DNA of 64,000 nucleotides from positions 18,015,089-18,079,088 of the forward strand of contig OX637405.1 of assembly GCA_951799425.1 (NCBI GenBank), in the 5' to 3' direction. Made by a program: the position numbers and the translations under genes. This document shows, one piece after another, positions 52,945 through 63,479 of this stretch. Each line of letters starts with the position of its first letter. Within the stretch, counting starts at the first letter, position 1. The notes beneath the pieces are model-generated. The model did no database searches. It worked only from the letters and a program-made list of their open reading frames with translations, and had not been told where the DNA came from. The DNA comes from Ilex aquifolium. Its lineage: Eukaryota; Streptophyta; Magnoliopsida; Aquifoliales; Aquifoliaceae.

Positions 52945-54618
52945 TCATTCTAAGGGACTCACCAGCACAGGAGGTGAGCTCAGATAGGTCTTTAGTGTCT
53001 GGAATGCCTCTTCGCACCGGGTGTCCCACTGGAACGCCTTCTTCAAGACTTGGAAGAAAGGCTGGCACTTGTCACTTGATCTGGATACAAAGCGGCTCAA
53101 GGCTGCTATTCTTCCTGTCAGACGTTGGATTTCCCTTGTGTTGGATGGTGGTTGCATGTCCAATACTGTCTTTATCTTCTCGGGGTTAGCTTCAATTCCT
53201 CTACTATTGACTATAAAGCCTAGGAATTTTCCTGCAGATACTCCAAAAGCACACTTGGCGGGGTTGAGCTTCATCTTGTATTCCCTAAGGATTCGGAATG
53301 ATTCTGCTAAATGTCCGATGTGTAATTCTGCTTTCAACGACTTTACCAACATGTCGTCGATGTAAACTTCCATGGAGGTTCCAACCTGCTTTTGGAACAT
53401 TCTGTTTACCAGGCGCTGATAGGTGGCCCCATCATTCTTCAACCCAAAGGGCATGACTTGGTAGCAGTACGTCCCTTGTTCAGTCACGAAGGAAGTTTTC
53501 TCCTGATCAGCTGGGTCCATCATGATCTGGTTGTAACCCGAGAAAGCATCCATGAAGCTGAGGAGCTCGTGCCCAGCGGTGGCATCCACTATTAGGTCAA
53601 TCCGAGGTAGAGGAAAGCTATCCTTTGGGCAAGCTCGATTGAGATCCGTGAAGTCGATGCAGAGCCGCCATTTCCCATTAGTCTTCTTTACTAGAACCAC
53701 ATTTGCCAGCCACGTGGGGTAGTCCACCTCCCTAATGGCCTTGGCGTGGAGGAGTTTGCTGACCTCTTCGTTAATCGCCTTCTGGCGTTCTGGAGCAAAG
53801 CACCTCCTTTTCTGCTTAACAGGCTTACAGGTAGGATTCACACTCAGCTTGTGTGTGATGATTGTAGGGTCAATCCCCCTCATGTCTTCTTGGCGCCAAG
53901 CGAATACTCCTATGTTCTCCTTCAAGAACTGAATGAGAAGATCCTTAATACCTCGACTCAGTTTGGATCCGACGTAAACGAGGTGTTCTGGATCTTCATC
54001 AAGCTGAACAGGTTCCAGCTCTTCCGATGGCATGGGTCTTGCATCTAGCTCATCTCTCATATCCAGCTCGTCCAGCTGAACACTTTCAACTTCTTTCTGC
54101 TTTGTAGAAGTCATATAGCATTCTCTTGCTACTTGCTGATCTCCACGGACCACTCCTACCCCATTCTCAGTGGGAAACTTCACAACCATGTGATAAGCCG
54201 AGGGGATAGCTTTCATCGCGTCTAGAGACGGCCTGCCTAGCAGCATGTTATATGCGGATGGTGCATCAACCACCAGGAACTTAACGGTGGTGGTGGTCTG
54301 GCAAGGTGGGTCCCTCATTGTTAATACCAGCTGTATCGAACCAAGGGGTAACACCCTCTCTCCTGAGAATCCTAACAAGTGTGCACTCACTGGTTCGATT
54401 TTTTCCCTGCCTATGCCCATCTTGTCAAATGCCAGGGCAAAAATGATATTTGCCGAGCTCCCGTTGTCAATCAGAACTCTATGAACAGTTCTGTTGGCCA
54501 CCACAGCCCTTACTACCAATGGGTCGTCATGGGGATGTTGGTATCCTTCCAAGTCTGCGTCTGAAAATGTGATGGCTGTGCTTAGACGAGGTGCCTTAGA
54601 TACTGCTTGTACCTCCAA
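52945..54618 (-). CDS. Tat-like protease and reverse transcriptase
   Basis: 557 codons. Aspartic protease core VLIDNGSSANIIF (residues ~48-60); RT with WLANVVLVKKTNGKWRLCID, FPLPRIDLIVDA, FSGYNQIMM, MPFGLKNDGATYQR and catalytic YIDDMLVKS; the RNase H domain starts before the stop. The frame is continuous with gag upstream (only TAG at 54721-54723 between) and with RNase H/integrase downstream (TGA at 52945). The TGA replaces a codon in a normally open region and is taken as decay. Confidence 0.92.
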   Translation of the reverse strand: MEVQAVSKAPRLSTAITFSDADLEGYQHPHDDPLVVRAVVANRTVHRVLIDNGSSANIIFALAFDKMGIGREKIEPVSAHLLGFSGERVLPLGSIQLVLTMRDPPCQTTTTVKFLVVDAPSAYNMLLGRPSLDAMKAIPSAYHMVVKFPTENGVGVVRGDQQVARECYMTSTKQKEVESVQLDELDMRDELDARPMPSEELEPVQLDEDPEHLVYVGSKLSRGIKDLLIQFLKENIGVFAWRQEDMRGIDPTIITHKLSVNPTCKPVKQKRRCFAPERQKAINEEVSKLLHAKAIREVDYPTWLANVVLVKKTNGKWRLCIDFTDLNRACPKDSFPLPRIDLIVDATAGHELLSFMDAFSGYNQIMMDPADQEKTSFVTEQGTYCYQVMPFGLKNDGATYQRLVNRMFQKQVGTSMEVYIDDMLVKSLKAELHIGHLAESFRILREYKMKLNPAKCAFGVSAGKFLGFIVNSRGIEANPEKIKTVLDMQPPSNTREIQRLTGRIAALSRFVSRSSDKCQPFFQVLKKAFQWDTRCEEAFQTLKTYLSSPPVLVSPLE

Positions 54619-54720
54619 GGCTTCTCCAGCTCTGACTCTGCGCAGGTGAGCCTTTCTAGCTGAGCTGGACTCACCACCTCCTGCGAATCCACCAGATATT
54701 ACTCTGATTTCCCCTAGGGG

Positions 54721-56277
54721 CTATTGGTGTTGTGCGGGAGCTTGCTGCTGAGGTGGGGGTTGAGCTCGGTTTCGATCTTCCTGAGCTACGTAGCGTCGTA
54801 GATGCCCTCGTTGGATCAGGAACTCTATCTCCCTTTTCAACTGGATACAGTCGTCTGTTTGATGCCCATGATCTCCGTGAAATTCACAAAACTTAGTGGG
54901 ATCTCTTTTTGTCGGGTCTGCCTTCATCCGGGGTGGCCACTTTAGAAACTTCTCATTCTGCACCTCGTACAAGATTTGGGACACCGTTGCAGTTAAAGGC
55001 GTGAGCTGTCGAGGTGGATATCTTGGCTGTAGTTCTGGCTGCGGTGGGCCTAATCGATCTCTGACGTTACCTCTCCTTTTTGGGGAGCGCTCTCTGTCTC
55101 TTCTTGGAGACCTATCACGTCCCCTTTCTCTTCTGGGACTTCGATCCCTTTTCTTTTCCTCTTTCCCTTTATCTTTCTGTACGGATGAGCTCCCCACCTT
55201 CGAGAGGAGGGCTTCCTCACCGTTTATGTACTTCTCGGCTTTGGCCAATACCTCGGCCATGGTTGCTTGAGGGTTTTTGGATACGGAGAACATCAAGTCC
55301 TTGGATTGCACTCCCAATCCAGCTATGAAGGCTGTTATGACAAACTTCTCGTCTGGGATATCTACCTTTAGTGACTCTGAGTTGAACCTCTGGACATAAG
55401 ACCTCAGGTTCTCTTGAGGTCCCTGTTTCACATTCAGCAGGTGGTAGCTCGGCTTTCTGTATATCCGAGCTCCTATAAAGTGAGATACAAAAGCTATGGA
55501 GAGCTCTTTAAAGGATGAGATCGAGGCGGGTGGAAGCCTGTGAAACCAGGCTAGGGCAGAGCCTTTCAATGTGATGGCAAAAGCTCTGCAGCGTACAGGG
55601 TCCTGGTATCCATGCAGCTCCATCTGGTTCTTGTATGTGTTGAGGTGATCTACGGGGTCTTTTGTTCCGTCGAAGACCTCTCTTAGTGGCATCCTGAACT
55701 TCGGAGGGAGAGGGAAGTGTAACACTCCAGTGGTGAACGGGGACTCGGTCTGTTGTACTAGAGCGTCCATTGTAACTGGAGCCTTGCTCTTTACTGCCTC
55801 CTTCATGTGGCTGAGCTCTTGCTGGATGTCTTTGAAGCGTTGCTCCCAGTGCTGCTCTCTCCTGTCTTGCGGGTAAGGGAAAAAATCATCCCTCTCACCC
55901 CCATCGTTCTGACTTTGCACTTCCTCGTTGTGGCCATTCCTAGGGGGTAGGTAAGGAGCATGCGCCCTGGTCTGGCTGCTTTCTCCTCCTTCGTTGACCT
56001 CTCTAAGGGGGTCCTAGTGTCGTTGTTCCCTATGAGGGAGATTATTCTGGCCTTCTTGGGCCTGTCGTGCCTCTTGGGGGCGCTGTATGAGCTTTGATAG
56101 CTCTGCATTTTCCCTTAGCAAGCGTTGGTTGACGAGGCGAAGGGCCTCCATCTCGTTATTAATGGGGGAATTAGCCTCTTGGACGTTCCCGGGTTGTCTG
56201 CCGTTGGTGGCTTCCTACTGATCTTGCATTCGTGGTAGGTTTGTTTGACTTCTGCTCATATTTCGAGTTGTTACCAT
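54721..56277 (-). pseudogene. Tat-like gag with in-frame TAG codons
   Basis: The likely start is ATG 56277 (MVTTRNMSRSQTNLPRMQDQ), 44 bases from the PBS. TAG codons at 56215-56217 and 56014-56016 interrupt an otherwise continuous frame. The open part 54721-55920 has the gag core (FRMPLREVFDGTKDPVDHLN, GSALAWFHRLPPASISSF, YVQRFNSESLKV), an Arg-rich segment (RERGRDRSPRRDRERSPKRR) and a variant knuckle CEFHGDHGHQTDDC (CX2HX4HX4C), usual for this lineage. It ends at TAG 54721. Confidence 0.88.
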
Positions 56278-56320
56278 CAGTCACTGAGAGATCAGCTTAT
56301 TTGTTATAGGAACAGTCGTT

Positions 56321-56336
56321 CCCACAGACGGCGCCA
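56321..56336 (-). other. PBS of the Tat-like element
   Basis: Minus strand TGGCGCCGTCTGTGGG, three bases from the LTR end. This PBS is widespread in plant Ty3 elements; the tRNA was not assigned here. Confidence 0.85.
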
Positions 56337-56339
56337 AAC

Positions 56340-57021
56340 TGATGGTGTAAATCTACGCGTATGAGCTACGGAACAGGATTATTCTGTATGAACGATATGT
56401 GTGGTGCTAAGTATAGTATCTAAGCTACAAGGCTCGAATCTAGTAATGCTAATTGACGTTTTCGGAGAAGGAAGAAATGAGCAATAACACAAACGGGGTT
56501 ATAGTGGTTCACCGGCCTGAGCTCGGCTAGTCCACTATGCAATGGAGTCTCTAGCTCCTTTCTTTCTTATTGACCGAGTTGAATGTATTACAATTTTTGT
56601 ATATCCCCCTTGGGGTTCTTCGTGGCTCCCCTTTTATAGCCTCATGCTTACCTCTAATCCGAGATCCCTTCCTACAATGAAGGGATCTTCCCCTATCTTC
56701 CTCTCCAATTTCGGAGTTACCTAAACTCCCTATGGCTGGCTTCAAACGGTCTGTACCCCGAGATCTTTGCCTTCTATCGTGGGATCCCCCTTAATGCTTG
56801 GAGAGGATTGAGGTGGGTTGAGAGTTTCGTGCCTTGGTTCTTGCTTCTTAGTTATTCTGTCGGTATCCGCTATTGTCTAGCTGCCTTCTTTTCTTCTTTG
56901 TTGTGATTTCATCTGTAGGGAGCTCTGGCTTTAGTCCTCTGAGCTACGAACCTTTCGCCTGACCTCCTGGGCTGAGCTCTATGTCTGAGTTCATACTTAG
57001 GATTTATTCTAGTCATCATCA
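56340..57021 (-). repeat. 5' LTR of the Tat-like element (682 bp)
   Basis: TGATGGTGTAAATCTACGCG to ...CTAGTCATCATCA. Same length as the 3' LTR. TATAAAAGGGG on the minus strand near 56627-56638. Followed by the TSD copy ATACT. Confidence 0.93.
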
Positions 57022-57026
57022 ATACT

Positions 57027-58065
57027 ATATTGGACAAAAAATATTAATTTAATAATAACAAAATTGCCGACAAATTTTTTTTTTTGAACCAAATCAATAG
57101 CATTTACGTTACATACCTCCTAGACATCTATTAAAATAGTACTCAACAATCTTTTTTATTACGAAATTCTTATATGATTGAATAAATTGTAAATTTTTTA
57201 GCAATTTTTTTCTCGATATACACAATTAAAAAATCTATTAGAAAATCATTTACCATCTTGTTTCGAAGCCTAATTTAGACAATATTCGTGACAAAAAAAA
57301 AAAGTCCATCTCTCATCAATCTATCAAAAAAATGGATAGACTTTTCTCATTTACTAATGAACTATTTTAATAAAAAAAAAGTCAAGATGGATAATAACCT
57401 AGTGGTATTTTATTAGTAGGAGAATAATTTTAAGGAGGTAGTGTGGTCGGTGAGTGGAAGATTAGAAGCATTTGAGGTAGAAATTGCCTTGGGATGGACA
57501 ATGTACTAGATAATGGAGCTCTTTCTTCAGCAACCACAGATATATCCCATGTTTGGTTAAAGTACGGGAGGGGCAATGGCCCCCCTGGCCCTTTATAGTT
57601 CCGTCGTTGAATAGATGTACAGGTTCTAACTCATCATGCAACATCCTTTCAAGCGAAAATGATTTTTATTCACATCCTCTCTCACATATAAGTACTTATC
57701 TAAGTGGAAAAAAAAAATCCTATAAAGTTGCAGGGTTCTCATAGTGATAAATGAACACAAATGTAACATCATTAAATTTACAAAAATCTAAATTTAATAA
57801 TAGAAGGGTGGTTGTATGATGGAACCATATCATTTTGTATCATTTCAACATTGCTTCGAAATCAATCACCATCTATAAATAGAAAAGGAAAGACCACCTG
57901 ACTGGATCATTTGAGAATTGAGATGGACATAACACAGTTGAATTAATAGTGCAAAAGAAGATTTCAGACACACAGAAATTAGCAGATATATAAGAAAATC
58001 TACTCATTTGTAGAAGCAGCTGGAGCTGGACATGACAACATGCAAGTAGTAAGGCATTGTTCCTC
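57027..58065. other. AT-rich intergenic DNA, includes 3' flank of the host gene
   Basis: No gene, TE end or RNA gene recognised. The part next to 58065 probably contains the 3' UTR of the phytochrome kinase substrate-like gene. Homopolymer runs (T at 57076-57085, A at 57293-57303) and scattered ATG frames without similarity. Confidence 0.5.
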
Positions 58066-59823
58066 TCATGTCGCAAAAGCAAGAGACAAGCGAGCAGAGT
58101 GAGACCTTGTAACAGTTGTCTTGTTAGGCTTAGGTGGCCTACTACTCACATGACCGTATGTGGAAATTAATGGGAAAGGTGGTGGAGCCTCTGCCTCTCC
58201 TTCCGCCACACATTTCACCGGGTGAGGTCCCACGCTCACCGCCTTCTCATGTCGACAGCTCAACAATAACCCGTTCCCTTTTCTCTTCCCACTTTCACCG
58301 CCACCGCCTCTGCCACCACCACCTCCGCCGTGAGTGTAAACCATGCCTCCACCCTTCTCCAAACAGTGTCTACTAATCCGTACATCTTCGATTTCAGAAG
58401 CAGTTACGGAGAAGTTGGTAATGCTTGCTCGGTCGAACCCCTCGGCCGTTGTGACGCTCCAATCAATGCTAGCCTCGCTCGGTTCATAGCATTCTGTGGT
58501 CGCAATGGATGGGGTCATGGGCTCATCCAAACTCTGGCGACCGTACAAGGTGCCGATCCCATTGCTTGCTGCTAATCTTCTTGCATTAAAAGTTGGAGCT
58601 TCATCTAGCGAATCTCGCCGGCGATACATCGGGATTGGGTGCGACGTTGTCTGAGTAGAGAAGCTCTCTATCTCGAATAAGTCCGAGCTTGCATCGCTGG
58701 CAACATCATCATCTGTGGCCGTGACACGCGATATCGGGCTGCCGGGAAATGAGAAGCCCCGATGGTCTCTGTCACCATTGGTATTGGTTATACGCTTCTG
58801 AACTTCAATAGATTTCCTCGGCATCAACTCGTCTAATGGCTGGAAAACCTCCAAAGATTCACGAGGCGGGTCGTCCAAGGAGCTGGTGGGTTGTGGCGGT
58901 AAGCCCTTGAGTACTAACTTAACAGGTGATGATGCGTTCAAAATGGGGAAGGAGAAGCCCCCATTACCGTCGTTAAATGACCTTCCTGACCCCACTATCC
59001 GCTGGTGGCAAGGAGTGTTTGATGAGAAGTGATTATCAGATGAGAATCTCTGAGAATTGATGCTCACTTTCTCATGTCTTTGCACTAAGTCGTTTGTGAC
59101 TGTGTTTTTCTTGGACTGAATTGATGCCTTTTCTTCCATCTTTTTGGGGCTCTGACTTTGCCCATACAAAGTGGCTTTAGAATTGTTACTGTGGAAATCC
59201 ACTGGTGTTCTGGGTTCTGAGGGTGATTCGTCAACTTGCACTGATTTCTTGCCAGAACAAGGACATTTTCGACAGAAAAACCATTTTCTAGCTTTAGATT
59301 CTTTCTTTTTCTCATGATAAGAAGAAGAAATATTTCTCAAGGACACTGCAATTGAGCCTGGAGGATTTGATAGCAGACCAGTCTGGCTATTCCAACTGGC
59401 TTCTGATGAAGCAGTAGGAGTGGCATGGAAAGAGCGAACTCTATAATTCCTGTTGTATCCATCTACGGAGGAAACTGAAGAGAGTCGGGGAACTTTGGAG
59501 AGATCACATCTCTCATATTCAAGATTCCCACCATTAATTGCTGGAGGGAGATTCGGATTCCCGCATTCTTTCGTATCATTGTTTTCGTTGAAGTACTTTT
59601 GGGCTTCGAAAATGCTCAATTCAGGGTCGTCGACAGTGCACCCAACATCTTCTTGGGAGGCTGGTTTGAGTTCTTCAGGTCTCAGATAGGAAGAGAAAGA
59701 AGCATCACTTAGGCTGCTCTTTTGTGCAAAGGATCTGTAATGAAGGGGAGTTTCCATTACGGTAAAGATGGGTTGCTGAGTGGAGTTGTACTGAAAGGCT
59801 TTTATTGCAGTAGGCGTATCCAT
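58066..59823 (-). CDS. PKS1-like: PHYTOCHROME KINASE SUBSTRATE (PKS)-like protein
   Basis: 585 codons, single exon, ATG at 59823; the frame extends upstream only through a TTG, so this first ATG was chosen. Conserved PKS-type blocks: ELSIFEAQKYFNE (~68-80), SEASWNSQTGLLSN (~140-153), a Lys-rich then Cys-rich patch KARKWFFCRKCPCSGKKSV (~177-195), SFPGSPISRV, and a C-terminal EASIDWSVTTAEGFDRAS. It also has a Gly-rich run (HGGGGGGRGGGGE). PKS proteins are plasma-membrane-associated, bind phytochromes and phototropins and act in phototropism and leaf positioning; the Cys patch may be acylated. Longer than Arabidopsis members (about 400-450 residues). The only intact host gene in the window; which PKS paralogue it is cannot be decided here. 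Confidence 0.85.
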   Translation of the reverse strand: MDTPTAIKAFQYNSTQQPIFTVMETPLHYRSFAQKSSLSDASFSSYLRPEELKPASQEDVGCTVDDPELSIFEAQKYFNENNDTKECGNPNLPPAINGGNLEYERCDLSKVPRLSSVSSVDGYNRNYRVRSFHATPTASSEASWNSQTGLLSNPPGSIAVSLRNISSSYHEKKKESKARKWFFCRKCPCSGKKSVQVDESPSEPRTPVDFHSNNSKATLYGQSQSPKKMEEKASIQSKKNTVTNDLVQRHEKVSINSQRFSSDNHFSSNTPCHQRIVGSGRSFNDGNGGFSFPILNASSPVKLVLKGLPPQPTSSLDDPPRESLEVFQPLDELMPRKSIEVQKRITNTNGDRDHRGFSFPGSPISRVTATDDDVASDASSDLFEIESFSTQTTSHPIPMYRRRDSLDEAPTFNARRLAASNGIGTLYGRQSLDEPMTPSIATTECYEPSEASIDWSVTTAEGFDRASITNFSVTASEIEDVRISRHCLEKGGGMVYTHGGGGGGRGGGGESGKRKGNGLLLSCRHEKAVSVGPHPVKCVAEGEAEAPPPFPLISTYGHVSSRPPKPNKTTVTRSHSARLSLAFAT

Positions 59824-59910
59824 TATATCTTCGAGAAATGAAACAGAAAAACAGAAAATGGAACTAAATATTGGCAACTGAACTGCTTCTGAAATTCCTG
59901 ACTACTTGGT

Positions 59911-59920
59911 TTATTATAGA
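59911..59920 (-). promoter_or_regulatory. Possible TATA box of the PKS-like gene
   Basis: Minus strand TCTATAATAA about 90 bases upstream of the ATG. Weak match, placed by position only. Confidence 0.35.
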
Positions 59921-60671
59921 GTTCCTGAGTTGGTCATGAAATTTCCAGACTTCAATCATCGAGGAGTAAAAAGCGTAAAATTAATTCTCCCAATAATAAC
60001 TAAGGAAATCTGAAACAGATTTTCGGAATATTGCTTCATTTATGGACAGGTAACATCACGCCATATTTCAGATTTTCGGAAAGGTATATTAAAAAGGCAA
60101 AAAGCCAAAAAGGCCAGAAAAATGTCTTTTTTTTTTTTTTTTTTTAACTACGGTACCCATCACATCTCTAACTTTAACTATTTGAATGTGTATTTTTTAT
60201 ATTTTTTAATGGTCATTTTATAAAAAAAAAATTATTATTTTTGTGAGTGATTTATCACTTTTGTGAGTATTTTTATCAATATTATAGGTATTTTTACTAT
60301 ATTTGTAATAACTATTTTTACTATTTTTTTTGGATAAAAAAAATTACTATTTTTATAGGTAATTTAATACATTTATGAGTGTTTTTATCACATTTATGAA
60401 AGTTTTCATCACTGTTATGATAATTATTTTTAATATTTTTTTAGTTACTACAAGAATGGTAAAAAAAAATTATAAATATAATAAAATAATCACAAATATA
60501 ATAAATAAAAATATTATACGAAAAAAAAATTTCGATAACATAGTCAACTCTTGATTTAAAATCTGTGAACGGAAAGAAAACCGTGAAGACTAATGGTTAA
60601 AGTTTTGCAGATTTTCAATGTGATTAAAGCGTCAATTACTAAATGTAAGATCAAAACGTGATATAAATGTA
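59921..60671. other. AT-rich upstream/intergenic region
   Basis: The gene-proximal part should hold the PKS-like promoter. 60120-60540 is very AT-rich with loosely repeated TTTTGTGAGTATTTTTATCA units. No coding region. Confidence 0.4.
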
Positions 60672-61026
60672 GAGAAATACTATTGGGACATCAAAAAATA
60701 ATTTAATTTATGACTTGATAATGTGTCGAATGATAAAATTTTAATGAAAAAGTTTATCCATCACAATAATTTTATTGAATCATATCACTGTTATATCATT
60801 ATATTAATAAATTATGCCAAATTTTCAAATTTAAATGTTTAGTAGACAAGTGAACGCGGGATCTAAAATTCTAACATAATTTGTTGGGGTGTGTTTTTCA
60901 AGTAATAGAGTTCTACTGAATAAGTTTAAGAAGTACAGTCACAACAACACTATTAGATTACATCACTGTCACGTCGTTAAGTTAATAAATTAAGTCAATT
61001 TTTTAGATTGTAATAATATTTCTCCC
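60672..61026. mobile_element. Possible MITE with ~50-bp inverted ends
   Basis: AGAGAAATACTATTGGGACA at the left and the complement of GAGAAATATTATTACAATCT at the right align over roughly 50 bases (shared AAAAAAT.A.TTAATTTAT). About 350 bp, no coding capacity. No clear target duplication, so the class is open. Confidence 0.4.
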
Positions 61027-61160
61027 CATAAAATTTAATAACCACTAATCTATGTAATATATTATCATCTCTATGCAAAGAACAAAAAATTATTTTATTT
61101 ATTTTTTAATATTTTATTGAACGATTACATTATGAAACACTCGTGATGTGATGTAATACA

Positions 61161-61919
61161 TTGTATTTTGGAAAATTACCAATAAATATTACTTTTTCCT
61201 AAATATATTCATTAAGTCAATTATTTTTGTTTTATATCAATAAAGTAATATTTTTAATATTTTATTTTAATTAAGTCCTAATTTCAATTTTATCCTTCCC
61301 CTTTAACTATCGAAATTCTTTAATTCTTTTATATTCTTAGAATCAATTAATATAATATTACAGATTCTACATCAATATTAATTTAAGTTAATTCTTCCCA
61401 AAAAAATATTCTATTAATTTATATTGAATTTAAAATGATTAAGTTAGAGATTTATTTTAGTTGTTGTGTTTGAATGGATAGCGACTTTAAAATGGAATTA
61501 ATCAACAAATATTATTTATGTAATTTTTTTTAACCTTTCTTATTTTATTAAATAATTGATAAATATTGTCTCGAGTTTTAATATTAAGTACACTAGTGAG
61601 ATAAGAAAATAAGAAAATGTGGGTTTTTTTTGGGTCCTAACATAAAATTTATGTTATCTGAATTTTTTTTTATTGGGTTTCGATGGTAATTTTGTAAGGA
61701 AGGAATTTTTGTCATCTTAATTGGTTTTAAGAATACAAAAAAATGAAATAATTTGGATAACTAAAAGGTAAGGATAAAATTAAAATATAATGGAACTTAG
61801 GACTTAATTAAAATAAAATATCGAAAATAGGACTTCATTGATATAAAATAAAAATAATAAGATATAATAGATTTTTATGAAAAAAAGTAATAATTATTAA
61901 TAATTTTTTCTTGTATTTT
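61161..61919. mobile_element. Mutator-like MITE (61170-61910) with 9-bp TSD TTGTATTTT
   Basis: TTGTATTTT at 61161-61169 and 61911-61919. Between them 741 bp with ~150-base inverted ends (left GGAAAATTACCAATAAATATT, right complement GAAAAAATTATTAATAATTATT, both leading into TTTTATTTTAATTAAGTCCTAA). A 9-bp TSD and long inverted ends fit a non-autonomous Mutator-like element. No transposase. Confidence 0.65.
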
Positions 61920-62188
61920 TAGTCGGTTGTGTGAGGGTTGATGGTTTTTTTTTTTTTTTGAAAGGGTTGATGGTTAATAATATGCAAACCATCAAATTAT
62001 TTTTATATGAAATGGGAAATGCATGGGTGGCTGAGAATCGTCACTCATGTTTGGGACATACACCGATACCAACGTCGCTTTCATTGGATATGATTTTTTT
62101 CTCAATTGATTTGTGACATTAAGTATTGCTGTTCTCGGGATTTTAAGAAGCGACCTTATAAAATCAAAGTTGATGTAAATATTATATT

Positions 62189-62786
62189 TGATGGTGTTCT
62201 TAACACGGTTGAACAGTGATGTGAATATAAAATGTACTGAACCGTTAGATGCAGTTCAATTTGAGCTACAAGGCTCTAGAGAATAGGGTTTGGAGATAGG
62301 TGGGTGATTACATAGAGTGTTTATAGTGGTTCACCTGCTCGGGAGCTCGGCCAATCCACTCTCAAGGGAGTCTCTTGCTCCTGAATATATTGATTACTGG
62401 AAAGTTTACAGAAAGTCTTTTAGATGAGGCTACAATGGCTCGTCCTTATTTTCGAGGGCTTTGCCCCCTATTTATAGTTATCCCTAGGTTTAGCTTGATC
62501 CGAGGTGAGATACTCGTCCCTCCCTCGTAACGGACCTTTATTGCGCAACGCCTGTAGTGGATGTTGGGATGGTTACGAGACTTGCGCCTACTAAGTAACT
62601 GTTGCTACAAAGGGAGTACTTGGTGGGATCTAGCTATCCTTTGCACAACCTTCCTTGAGATGTGGTCACAGGTAGTTGAGGTCTGAGGTCGAAGTCTGGA
62701 AATAATATAAATGAGCTGAGCTCCTGACCTGAATGACATGACCTGAGTTACCGAGCTCAATCTTAGGTATTTTTGTGGTACCATCT
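62189..62786 (-). repeat. 3' LTR of the second Tat-like element (~598 bp)
   Basis: TGATGGTGTTCTTAACACGG to ...TGTGGTACCATCT, then GTTGCCCCTTAATTCC (complement of a PPT). Shares GAGCTACAAGGCTC, TATAGTGGTTCACC and GAGCTCGGC with the other LTR. TATAAATAGGGGG on the minus strand near 62465-62475. Confidence 0.75.
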
Positions 62787-63479
62787 GTTGCCCCTTAATT
62801 CCTGGTCAGGTAGAGTTGTATTAGTTGGGACTAAGCTCTGCCTTTGGGTGAGTGAGATTGCTTTCGATAGACCTCGAGATGCGCATGATTGGACATGTTT
62901 TGATGGTTATGGCGAACGTGCAATCATTCTTTTCTCGTTTCTCGTGCACGTTCCTTACCTTAAGGCTCCATGTGTCCATCCGTATGCTTAGCCTTCATTA
63001 GACAATTGTATCTCTCATTATTTGAACCCTCTTCGTCTTCTTTCTTTCCTAATTCTTCTCCCTTTCCTTCCTCTCTTGCTTTCGTCTTCCCCAATTCGTT
63101 GAAGATCTAGGGTTTCTCTGAAAATTCTCAATTTCACTCCGAAGGTTCTGCGTGACTGGCTAATCCGTTCAAAATTTTCCTTGGTTCCGAGTTTGTCAAT
63201 CGTTCCTAGGTAGGTACGCCCCTTGCTCTGTTCCTTCTTCTTCTCTTTCGTTTTGGATTCCTCGAATTCGAGGTGGTTGTTTAATTTCTAGACTTTTGGC
63301 TTTTGTTACTTTAGGAATCGAGGTCTTACACTGTCCTTTCTTCCTCTCTTCTTGGATCCCTACTCTACTGCTAGAGTCTTTCATTTCGGTCACTGGTGTC
63401 TTGACCCTTGGGCTCTTAGGGATTGCTTCACTCGCGTTCCACCTCTTTACAGCTCTTTCAATCTTCCTTTCTCTTGCTT
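62787..63479 (+). other. 5' UTR region of the second antisense gene
   Basis: Aligns with 46366-47025. It includes a possible intron donor (CCTAGGTAGGTACGCC near 63207) at the same place as CTGAGTTTAGGTACGTC in the first element, followed by the shared TCCTCGAATTCGAGGTGGT. No separate gene is recognised. Confidence 0.45.

Larger units (their letters stand above)
45679..57026 (-). mobile_element. Complete Tat/Retand-like Ty3 retrotransposon (45684-57021), TSD ATACT
   Basis: 11,338 bp with two 682-bp LTRs (about 11 differences, 1.6 percent), perfect 5-bp TSD ATACT at 45679-45683 and 57022-57026, PBS, PPT, gag, protease-RT-RNase H, a second RNase H, integrase without chromodomain, a 41-bp minisatellite and an extra gene on the opposite strand. 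Dual RNase H and an antisense extra ORF are described for the Tat clade. Three in-frame stop codons split gag-pol and one more separates RT from RNase H. Confidence 0.93.

Noticed and set aside
54719-54730. Programmed TAG readthrough between gag and pol (CAA TAG CCC CTA)
   Set aside because: Only partly resembles the known readthrough context, and two other TAG codons in gag suggest plain decay. Kept only as a low-interest note.
58134-58575. Plus-strand frames of about 80 codons opposite the PKS-like gene
   Set aside because: Shadows of the GC-rich coding frame on the minus strand; no similarity or signals.
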